A stretch of 59,784 nucleotides of DNA from an uncultured Polaribacter sp. (GTDB taxonomy: Bacteria; Bacteroidota; Bacteroidia; Flavobacteriales; Flavobacteriaceae). Under the pieces are notes generated by a model, which searched no databases, was not told where the DNA came from, and worked only from the letters and a program-made list of their open reading frames with translations. This document shows positions 24,720 through 31,797 of the stretch, piece after piece. The translations under genes were made by a program, and so were the position numbers. The stretch is taken from NCBI RefSeq assembly GCF_947501385.1, contig NZ_CANMVP010000030.1:1-59784 (forward strand), given 5' to 3'. Within the stretch, counting starts at the first letter, position 1, and each line of letters opens with the position of its first letter.

Positions 24720-26258
24720 ATGCAAGAATTATGGTCTTTTATGCTATTGGCATTTGGTGCAGGTTTAGCAGCGCTACTAACACCCTGTGTATTTCCGATG
24801 ATCCCACTCACAGTAAGTTTTTTTAGTCCTCCTAAATCTCCCCAAAGAGGGGAGCATGTTCACGGCGAAACGGTTTCAATACAAAGCCGTGAACCTCAAA
24901 AAAAAGGGTTGAAAAAAGCATTGTTATATGGCTTTTTTATCATCTTAATCTATGTCATTGCAGGAACCTTGGTGGCCAGAATCAATGGCCCAGAGTTCGC
25001 TAATTGGCTCAGCACCCATTGGGTGCCGAATGTATTCTTTTTTCTGATCTTTCTTATTTTTGCCATGTCTTTTTTAGGCATGTTCGAACTTACGTTACCT
25101 AGTTCTTGGATCAATAAAATGGATCGTAAGAGTAACGAAAAAGGAATATTGGGAACCTTTTTTATGGCATTTACTTTAGTACTGGTGTCCTTTTCATGTA
25201 CGGGTCCCATTGTAGGCAGTGTGTTGGTTTTGTCTGCAGGCGGAGCGGTTATCAAACCCATATTGGGGATGTTCGCCTTTTCATTGGCCTTGGCATTACC
25301 CTTTACACTCTTTGCAGCTTTTCCAAAATGGTTAGAAAAACTACCCAAATCTGGAGGCTGGTTGCAAGAAGTAAAAGTGGTATTGGGTTTTTTAGAACTG
25401 GCACTGGCACTAAAGTTTTTAAGTATTGCAGATCAAGTATACCATTGGGGCATTTTAGACAGAGAAGTCTACTTGGCGCTTTGGATTGTAATTTTTGCGC
25501 TATTAGGGTTTTACCTTTTGGGAAAACTTCGACTACCCCACCATGCAGAGAAAAAAGAAATAAGTGTTCCAAAATTATTGATGGCAACACTCGTTTTTAG
25601 CTTTGTAGTGTATTTAACCCCTGGAATGTTTGGTGCACCTTTAAAAGCACTATCTGGTTATTTACCCCCATTAACATCACAAGAATTTATTATGAATCCC
25701 AATTTAGTATCCTCTGGTGTGGTCAAAGACTCTTTTGATAGAAGAAAGAGCAATGCCATAAGAATGTTTGCTGCATCTGCCTGTCCACAACCAAAATATG
25801 CAGAAATGCTACATTTGCCACATGGGTTAAAAGGCTATTTTGATTTAGCACAAGCCAAAGTCTGTGCCAATGCACAAAACAAACCCATTTTTATTGACTT
25901 TACAGGACACGGCTGTGTGAACTGCCGAGAAATGGAAGCACGCGTATGGAGCGACCCACGAGTCTTAGAAATCTTAAAAAACGAGTATGTGGTGGTGGCC
26001 TTGTATGTAGATGAAAAAACCAAATTACCAGAAGAAAACTGGTACATTTCTGAGTATGACGGCAAAACCAAAAAAACGATCGGCAAACAAAATGCCGATT
26101 ATCAAATTACCAAATTCACCAACAATGCGCAACCCTATTATGTGCTCATGAATGCGCAAGAAGAAGTATTGGCAACACCCAAAGCCTATGATTTAGAAGT
26201 AGAAAACTTTATTGACTTTTTAAAAAGTGGCATCAAAGCCTATAAAAAAGTGCTTTAA
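24720..26258 (+). CDS. dsbD: Thiol:disulfide interchange protein DsbD, membrane plus thioredoxin domains
   Basis: A 512-residue inner-membrane electron transporter that moves electrons from cytoplasmic thioredoxin to the periplasm. It carries eight-helix-type membrane parts with the two redox cysteines in LTPCVFPMIP (Cys23) and SFSCTGPIVG (Cys160). The C-terminal thioredoxin domain has FTGHGCVNCREME (Cys399/Cys402). The start ATG lies 2 bases after the alpha-domain gene, and the frame reads straight into the first helix. Residues 37-60 are an extra segment, PPKSPQRG onward, translated from an inserted palindromic repeat. GC is high (33 of 60 in 25201-25260). It should feed the four TlpA-like lipoproteins upstream. 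Confidence 0.95.
   Translation: MQELWSFMLLAFGAGLAALLTPCVFPMIPLTVSFFSPPKSPQRGEHVHGETVSIQSREPQKKGLKKALLYGFFIILIYVIAGTLVARINGPEFANWLSTHWVPNVFFFLIFLIFAMSFLGMFELTLPSSWINKMDRKSNEKGILGTFFMAFTLVLVSFSCTGPIVGSVLVLSAGGAVIKPILGMFAFSLALALPFTLFAAFPKWLEKLPKSGGWLQEVKVVLGFLELALALKFLSIADQVYHWGILDREVYLALWIVIFALLGFYLLGKLRLPHHAEKKEISVPKLLMATLVFSFVVYLTPGMFGAPLKALSGYLPPLTSQEFIMNPNLVSSGVVKDSFDRRKSNAIRMFAASACPQPKYAEMLHLPHGLKGYFDLAQAKVCANAQNKPIFIDFTGHGCVNCREMEARVWSDPRVLEILKNEYVVVALYVDEKTKLPEENWYISEYDGKTKKTIGKQNADYQITKFTNNAQPYYVLMNAQEEVLATPKAYDLEVENFIDFLKSGIKAYKKVL
24826..24900. repeat. Palindromic repeat inside the dsbD reading frame
   Basis: CTCCCC/GGGGAG (24838-24854) and GTTCACGGC/GCCGTGAAC (24858-24894) form two adjacent hairpins inside the gene. 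The sequence TCCTCCTAAATCTCCCCAAA is of a kind commonly dispersed between genes in Flavobacteriaceae. It stays in frame and adds about 24 hydrophilic residues to the loop between the first two helices. Confidence 0.7.
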
Positions 26259-27022
26259 AGGAGAAAACGATATAAAATGATAAAAAAAGAAAGCGCTGCT
26301 TAAACAGCCTATTGTTAAAATGAAAGGAAATCGTCTAAGAAATAAAGGAGAAAATAAAATGAATACAAAGGGGGATATGAATAGTTAATAGAATATTTTC
26401 TCCTTGTTTCTTTCTCCCCCCGCTGTTATTTTAAAGTTGATAGTTACTTTAAAAAATAGTGAAGAGCAAGGAGTTTTTAGTGGCGTTTAGACATCGTTAT
26501 CTGCTACTTTACATACAAAATCAAAAAAAGAACCTACTATAAAAATAGGTTGATAAAAAATATAATGAAATAAAATCAAAACGAAGTACATATAAAAGAC
26601 ACCCTGCAAAAGTCTGCCTTTTTTATCGTTATTTATTTGAATAAATTACACGATACATAACATTTTGATTTTTAAACACGGGAAGCTATCCTATCATGAA
26701 TAGATACTCTCGTGTTTTTTGTAGTGAAAGGGAATATACCAAGGAAAGAAGTGTTACATACTTTTTTGAAACGTGTTTTAGGGTCTATAGATACATAGAT
26801 TTATTTCAAGTAAATTAAAAAAGGCTGTCTAAAAAGGAGTTCATGTCCGTTCAAGCGGAGTCGAGAGCTTATTTAAATTACTGATATTAAATAACCTTTC
26901 GATGGCTTTGTTAGTTATCTTTAATAAAAATGTCTTTTCATTAAAGACAATGCTCAAGGGAGACAACAAAAATTATTACAGTTTTTTAAACAGCCATTTT
27001 TTAATGTTAAAACTTATTTTAA
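26259..27022. other. 765-bp region between dsbD and katG, no gene seen
   Basis: The genes converge here and no convincing reading frame exists. A small stem AACCTA/TAGGTT (26531-26551) and a long-loop AAACACG/CGTGTTT hairpin followed by T residues (about 26667-26716) could be weak terminators. The last part is the MITE-like segment at 26823-26995. The rest is AT-rich DNA in which I see nothing. Confidence 0.6.
26823..26995. mobile_element. Degenerate MITE-like segment near the 3' end of katG
   Basis: GGCTGTCTAAAAA at the left end and its near-reverse complement TTTTTAAACAGCC at the right end bound 173 bp. The ends resemble terminal repeats of several insertion-sequence groups. Inside lies TGTCCGTTCAAGCG and GAGTCGAGAGCT, related to the core of the other repeats in this window. 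I see no clear target duplication. The right end is only about 28 bases from the katG stop. Confidence 0.5.
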
Positions 27023-27023
27023 A

Positions 27024-29252
27024 TTAAAAGCGATCTAAGTTCATCACTTTTGTCCAAGCGGCAATAAAGTCATCAACAAATTTTTCATTTCCATCGTCTG
27101 CACCATATACTTCACAAATGGCTCTTAATTCTGTATTGGAACCAAAAATTAAATCGGCTCTTGTTCCAGAAAATTTCATGGCATTTGTTTTACGATCACG
27201 CCCAATAAATTCAGTTTCTTCAGAAGTTGTTGGCTCCCATGTTAAAGAAAAATCAAGTATGTTGATAAAGAAGTCATTAGATAGTGTTCCAACATTATTT
27301 GTAAATACACCGTTTTTAGAATGGTTAGCATTTGCTCCTAAAACACGTAAACCACCCACTAAAACAGTCATTTCTGGAATAGATAATGTTAAAAGGTTGG
27401 CGCGATCTAATAAGGCATGTTCTGTAGCTAACTTTTGATTGTTCTTTCTGAAATTTCTAAAACCATCTTGTTGTGGCTCTAGATATACAAAAGACTCCAC
27501 ATCTGTTTGTTCTTGAGAAGCGTCTGTTCTTCCTACCGTAAATGGAACAGATTTTTCAAATCCGCCGTTTTTTGCCGCTCTTTCAACGCCAACTGCACCA
27601 CCTAAAACAATTAAATCTGCCATTGCTATTTTCTTAGCATCAGTATCAAAATTATTTTTAATTTTTTGATAAACAGCTAGAACTTTTGCCAATTCCTGCG
27701 GATTGTTTACTTCCCAATTCTTTTGAGGTTCTAAGCGAATTCTACTTCCATTGGCACCACCTCTTTTGTCTGAATCTCTGTAGGTGGATGCAGAAGCCCA
27801 GGCAACAGAAACCAGTTCAGAAATACTTAGATTGGCTTTTGAAATTTGGTTTTTTAGCTCTTTAATATCTTCTTTATTGGCTTCTTCATAATCTGCGGTA
27901 GGAATTGGATCTTGCCATAACAATTCTTCATTTGGAACTTCTGGTCCTAGATACCTTGAAGTTGGTCCCATATCTCGATGCGTTAATTTGTACCACGCTT
28001 TTGCAAAAGCCTCTTCAAAGGCTTTGTGATCTTTATGAAAACGTTTCGAAATTTCTAAGTATTTAGGATCTGTTTTTAAAGCAATATCGGCAGTAGTCAT
28101 CATTAATACTTGTTTTTTCGAAGCATCACCAGCTCTTGGCGCCATTCGTGCGTTTGAGGCTTCTGTTGGCTTCCATTGATGTGCACCTGCAGGACTTTTT
28201 GTCAACTCCCAATCGTAATTTAATAAAACATCAAAATAATCATGATCCCATTGTGTAGGATTTGGAGTCCAAGCGCCTTCAATTCCACTGGTGATGGCAT
28301 CGTCTAAAACGCCCGTACCAAAAGAATTTTTCCAACCCGTACTCATTTCTTCAATTTTAGCCCCATGAGGTTCTGTGCCCACGAATTCATTTGGATCTGC
28401 AGCACCATGTGCTTTACCAAAAGTATGTCCGCCAGCAACCAATGCAACGGTTTCTTCATCATTCATTGCCATTCTTCCAAAAGTTTCCCGAACATTTTTT
28501 GCAGAACCCATCGGATCTGGATTTCCATTAGGTCCTTCTGGGTTTACGTAAATCCAACCCATCATTACAGCGCCTAAAGGTGCTTCTAAATCGCCATCTT
28601 CATATCTTTTTTCATTATTTCCCCATTCGGTTTCATTTCCCCAATAAATATCTTGTTCTGGTTCCCAGACGTCTTCTCTTCCGCCAGCGAAACCAAAGGT
28701 GTCAAATCCCATAGATTCTAAAGCGCAATTTCCTGCTAAAATCATTAAATCTGCCCAAGAGATTTTATTTCCGTACTTCTTTTTAATGGGCCAAAGTAAT
28801 AGTCTTCCTTTGTCTAAATTCCCATTATCTGGCCAACTGTTTAACGGTGCAAAACGTTGATTGCCTGAACCAGATCCACCACGACCGTCACCAATTCTGT
28901 AAGTACCTGCGCTATGCCAAGCCAAACGAATCATAAAACCTCCGTAATGTCCATAATCTGCTGGCCACCAATCTTGAGAGTTTGTCATTAAATTTAAAAC
29001 GTCTTGTTTTAATTCCCAAAAGTTTACACTGTTAAAAGCATCAGCATAGTTAAAATCAGCACCCATAGGATTTGATTTTTTTGCATGTTGACGCAAAATA
29101 TTTAGCTTTAACTCATTGGGCCACCAATCTCTGTTTGTAGTGCCACCGCCAGCAGTTGTAGTATGTGAGTTGCCCATAAATGGGCATTTGCCGGCATTTG
29201 ATTCGTTAATATCGAATGCTTTTCCGTTTGAATTTGAGTGGTTGCTTTGCAT
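27024..29252 (-). CDS. katG: Catalase-peroxidase KatG
   Basis: A 742-residue bifunctional haem enzyme that destroys hydrogen peroxide. The duplicated class I peroxidase plan is complete. The distal site RLAWH lies near residues 109-113 (Arg, Trp, His), and the proximal-side motif VALVAGGHTFGKAHG is present. The Trp of the distal site, the Tyr in WIYVNPEGP and the Met in GRMAMND form the Met-Tyr-Trp cross-link needed for catalase activity. The length is normal and no signal peptide is visible, so it is cytoplasmic. It is divergent from sigma3 with 186 bases between, which may allow coordinated control. I see no clear OxyR or PerR operator. Confidence 0.98.
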   Translation of the reverse strand: MQSNHSNSNGKAFDINESNAGKCPFMGNSHTTTAGGGTTNRDWWPNELKLNILRQHAKKSNPMGADFNYADAFNSVNFWELKQDVLNLMTNSQDWWPADYGHYGGFMIRLAWHSAGTYRIGDGRGGSGSGNQRFAPLNSWPDNGNLDKGRLLLWPIKKKYGNKISWADLMILAGNCALESMGFDTFGFAGGREDVWEPEQDIYWGNETEWGNNEKRYEDGDLEAPLGAVMMGWIYVNPEGPNGNPDPMGSAKNVRETFGRMAMNDEETVALVAGGHTFGKAHGAADPNEFVGTEPHGAKIEEMSTGWKNSFGTGVLDDAITSGIEGAWTPNPTQWDHDYFDVLLNYDWELTKSPAGAHQWKPTEASNARMAPRAGDASKKQVLMMTTADIALKTDPKYLEISKRFHKDHKAFEEAFAKAWYKLTHRDMGPTSRYLGPEVPNEELLWQDPIPTADYEEANKEDIKELKNQISKANLSISELVSVAWASASTYRDSDKRGGANGSRIRLEPQKNWEVNNPQELAKVLAVYQKIKNNFDTDAKKIAMADLIVLGGAVGVERAAKNGGFEKSVPFTVGRTDASQEQTDVESFVYLEPQQDGFRNFRKNNQKLATEHALLDRANLLTLSIPEMTVLVGGLRVLGANANHSKNGVFTNNVGTLSNDFFINILDFSLTWEPTTSEETEFIGRDRKTNAMKFSGTRADLIFGSNTELRAICEVYGADDGNEKFVDDFIAAWTKVMNLDRF

Positions 29253-29396
29253 GATGATAGAATTTAATGTATTAAGTGCACTAAATTTATGCTTTTTTTA
29301 TTTTAAAAAAGAGGGCAGAATTAAATTTATACTTATTAAATTATAATTAAAAACTATGCTTAATTTTTACATTCAATCAAATTGGTTAAATTTATC

Positions 29397-29424
29397 TTGA
29401 ATCTAAAAACTTTTTATAAATTCG
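29397..29424 (+). promoter_or_regulatory. Candidate primary-sigma promoter for sigma3
   Basis: TTG (29397) and TAAATTCG (29417-29424) are separated by 17 bases. This is close to the Bacteroidetes consensus TTG / TAnnTTTG. The -7 element ends 14 bases before the ATG, giving a very short leader. Confidence 0.4.
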
Positions 29425-29438
29425 CTTTATAACTTTTT

Positions 29439-29954
29439 ATGTCATTAGAATTAAGAATATATAATGGAGATAGGGGAGCTTTTGAGATAGTGTACAGACT
29501 ATACTTCAAAAAGGTATTCTATGTTGCAAAAAAATATGCTCCCAAAGAAATTGATGTAGATGATGTTGTTCAAGAGGTTTTTTTAAAACTATGGAGAAAA
29601 AGAAAAAATATTTCTACTGAAATCTCTATCGAACAGCAATTGTTCACCATTACTAAAAATGTAGTTTTAAATTTATTGAGAGCAAGAGTAAGTCAACAGC
29701 AACTTTTATTAAAATTAAAAGTAGAGAAAGCGAATGATACTATAGAAGAGGAAGATTTTTCTGAAATTAGACTCAAAAAAATAAATAGTGTTGTAAAAAA
29801 ACTACCTAAAAAGCAACAAAAAATTTTTAGAATGTATCGAGATGAAGGTTTGACTTATAACGAAATTGCAACTGCACTCAGTATTTCTAAAAACACCGTT
29901 TCTTCTCATTTAAATTCAGCAATGACTTTTCTTAAAAAAGAATGTTTAGAGTAA
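29439..29954 (+). CDS. ECF RNA polymerase sigma factor (sigma3)
   Basis: A 171-residue ECF sigma factor. Region 2 contains DVDDVVQEVFLKLWRKRKN (about residues 40-58). Region 4 contains KLPKKQQKIFRMYRDEG and the helix-turn-helix YNEIATALSISKNTVSSHLN (about 125-160). It is shorter than sigma1 and sigma2 and belongs to a different branch judging by its region 4. It points the same way as fecR3, unlike the other two pairs, but a 573-bp repeat-filled gap with a transposed MITE separates them. It should control cluster 3. Confidence 0.95.
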   Translation: MSLELRIYNGDRGAFEIVYRLYFKKVFYVAKKYAPKEIDVDDVVQEVFLKLWRKRKNISTEISIEQQLFTITKNVVLNLLRARVSQQQLLLKLKVEKANDTIEEEDFSEIRLKKINSVVKKLPKKQQKIFRMYRDEGLTYNEIATALSISKNTVSSHLNSAMTFLKKECLE

Positions 29955-30217
29955 CTCTTAATAAACATCATTAAATTAGTGAAACTCAATTTTTATTCCG
30001 AAGCTTCGGAAGCAAAACAATGAATTAAAAATTGCTAGCTGAACCTGCCTATGCAGGCAGGCAGGCTAATCCCGCTTTTTTTAGCGGGATCTATAGGTTT
30101 TACCTGCCAGCTGGCAGCTGGTTCCCCGACGCTCTGCGTCGAAATAAAAAATAAATTTCTACTTGATACCTCCTACCCTTGGGTCGAGGTTTTTCATTTC
30201 AGTAAAAACAATATTTT
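29955..30217. repeat. Mosaic of short palindromes downstream of sigma3
   Basis: Several unrelated palindromes lie side by side: TTCCGAAGCTTCGGAA (29996-30011), CCTGCC/GGCAGG around 30044-30062, ATCCCGCT/AGCGGGAT (30069-30090), CTGCCAGCTGGCAG (30104-30117), CGACGC/GCGTCG (30127-30141) and ACCTCCTACCC with GGGTCGAGGT (30168-30190). This looks like repeated insertion of repeats into repeats. The ATCCCGCT stem could act as a terminator for sigma3. No gene is present. Confidence 0.75.
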
Positions 30218-30399
30218 AACCCGTTGTGCATTTTGATAAATTCTGTCAATTCGAGTGAATTTCACGATTGAATTAAGTGAAATTTGTATCGAGAATAAGA
30301 ATTTTCGTTTCTAAACTAGTTCTCGATACGATTTTCTTATCAAAAAATCACTCGAACTGACATTTTGGAATACATTTAACTCAAAATGCACAACGGGTT
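30218..30399. mobile_element. 182-bp MITE-like inverted-repeat element, copy 2
   Basis: It is identical to the element at 9846-10027 except at three positions. It has the same perfect 17-bp termini, here flanked on both sides by ATTTT, a different 5-bp target duplication. Different flanks around the same ends show movement of a defined unit and not duplication of a larger segment. It separates sigma3 from the promoter region of fecR3. Confidence 0.92.
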
Positions 30400-30424
30400 A
30401 TTTTAATATTAGAATGACCTTAAA

Positions 30425-30451
30425 AATGTTAAAATTTTAAATTTTAACATT
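30425..30451. promoter_or_regulatory. AT-rich palindrome upstream of fecR3
   Basis: AATGTTAAAATT and AATTTTAACATT form a 27-base near-perfect palindrome about 75 bases before fecR3. It could be an operator for a dimeric regulator or only a stem-loop. No clear GTRGG/CGT promoter like those of fecR1 and fecR2 is present. Confidence 0.3.
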
Positions 30452-30527
30452 TAAAACCCATACTTATTGTTTTGGTAAGTGTAATACTTATATACAACAA
30501 AAATTAATTCAATAGAAAATAGAAGCT

Positions 30528-31688
30528 ATGGAAATAAATCGATTGATAGAAAAGTTTTTGAAGAACGAATGTTCTAAAGAGGAGATTTCTATTTTAAATG
30601 ATTTTTTTAAGAAAAAGAAAATAACAGCATTTGATAAAGATTTTTTAATAGCATGGAAATCTGAAAATGAAGACGTTTCTTTAAAATTTAAAGAAGAGGC
30701 TATTTGGTCTCAATTGAAAGAGAAAACAGCAGGTGATAAAAATCAAAATTTACACAAAAGAACAAAGAAAAGAAATAGCCATGCTATTTTAAAGTATGCA
30801 GCCGTTTTTGTGGGAATTATTACCACAGCTTTTTACGTTTTTAATAATAGTTCTTCTACAGAGGAACAGAAAAGTGAGCAACCTATAAAAATTAAATTGG
30901 CAGATGGTAGCACAAAAAAAATTCAATTAAAAATGAATTTGGATACGCTAAAGAGTAGGTATCAAAAATTAGCCGTACAAAAAGGAAACAAATTAATTTA
31001 TTTTCGAAAAGAAAAAGATAATAATTCACATAATTTAGAGTACAACACGCTTACAGTTCCCTATGGAAAAAAGTTTCAAGTAATACTTTCAGATGGTTCT
31101 CAAATATATTTAAATTCTGGTTCGTCTTTAAAATACCCTGTCGCATTTATTGAAGGGCAAAAAAGAGAAGTTTTTTTAAATGGTGAAGGTTATTTTAAAA
31201 TAGCAAAAAATAAAAAGGATGCTTTTATAGTTCATGCTAAAAATATTCGGACAAAGGTCTATGGAACTGAATTCAACATAGCCTCTTATGATAATGAAGA
31301 AAATATCAATATCGTTTTGGTTGAAGGGAGTGTTGGTGTTTTTAAAGCCTTAGAAAAAAATAAAGAAAACAAACTAAAACCGAATCAAATAGCTACGTAT
31401 TCTAAATCTGATAAAAAGATGAAGATTGCCAATGTAGCAATAGATAGCCATATTGCATGGATTGATAATGTGCTTTTGTTTAAAAATGAAAAATTTAGTA
31501 TCATTCTAAAAAAACTAGAAAGACATTATGGAGTTAAAATTACAATAAATAATGAAAATTTTTATAAAGATGAACGTTTTACAGGAAGGTTTGAAGTAGA
31601 GTCTATTGAAGACGTATTAAAAACGATGAACAAAGTACTGGATTTTCAGTTCACAAAAAATAACAACCAAATTAGTATTCATCCTTAA
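30528..31688 (+). CDS. FecR-family anti-sigma factor (FecR3)
   Basis: A 386-residue anti-sigma regulator. The cytoplasmic part is residues 1-87, with a membrane helix about 88-107 (KYAAVFVGIITTAFYVF). The periplasmic FecR domain has LTVPYGKKFQVILSDGSQIY, NSGSSLKYP and GEGYFKIAK (about 165-270). The DUF4974 region runs about 315-385 with YKDERFTGRFEVESIEDVL. It should hold sigma3 and receive the signal from the STN domain of SusC3. It is AT-rich like cluster 3 and unlike fecR1. Confidence 0.95.
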   Translation: MEINRLIEKFLKNECSKEEISILNDFFKKKKITAFDKDFLIAWKSENEDVSLKFKEEAIWSQLKEKTAGDKNQNLHKRTKKRNSHAILKYAAVFVGIITTAFYVFNNSSSTEEQKSEQPIKIKLADGSTKKIQLKMNLDTLKSRYQKLAVQKGNKLIYFRKEKDNNSHNLEYNTLTVPYGKKFQVILSDGSQIYLNSGSSLKYPVAFIEGQKREVFLNGEGYFKIAKNKKDAFIVHAKNIRTKVYGTEFNIASYDNEENINIVLVEGSVGVFKALEKNKENKLKPNQIATYSKSDKKMKIANVAIDSHIAWIDNVLLFKNEKFSIILKKLERHYGVKITINNENFYKDERFTGRFEVESIEDVLKTMNKVLDFQFTKNNNQISIHP

Positions 31689-31721
31689 TCTAGAAATATA
31701 TGAGCTGACATAAAATGAAAA

Positions 31722-31747
31722 TCGAGAAATGCGGCAACATTTCTCGA
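31722..31747 (+). promoter_or_regulatory. Stem-loop between fecR3 and susC3
   Basis: TCGAGAAATG pairs perfectly with CATTTCTCGA around a CGGCAA loop. No T-run follows (AAAATAAATAAC instead), so it is not a usual terminator. It is the third case of a hairpin in a fecR-susC gap in this window. Confidence 0.55.
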
Positions 31748-31797
31748 AAATAAATAACTAAAAAATTAGAAACCAACTTTTTAATCTTAACAAAAAT

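Noticed and set aside
24950..25348. 132-residue minus-strand frame opposite dsbD
   Set aside because: It lies wholly antisense to the membrane-helix part of dsbD, has no family features, and its composition is explained by the opposite codons.
25196..25600. 134-residue plus-strand frame inside dsbD
   Set aside because: It is an out-of-frame reading of a clear, conserved gene, with no start context and no recognisable domain.
27024..29438. OxyR or PerR operator upstream of katG
   Set aside because: I looked for a convincing inverted repeat of either type in 29253-29438 and found none.
30051..30236. 61-residue frame across the palindrome nest after sigma3
   Set aside because: It is made of repeat DNA and runs into the MITE; the hydrophobic start is produced by a palindrome.
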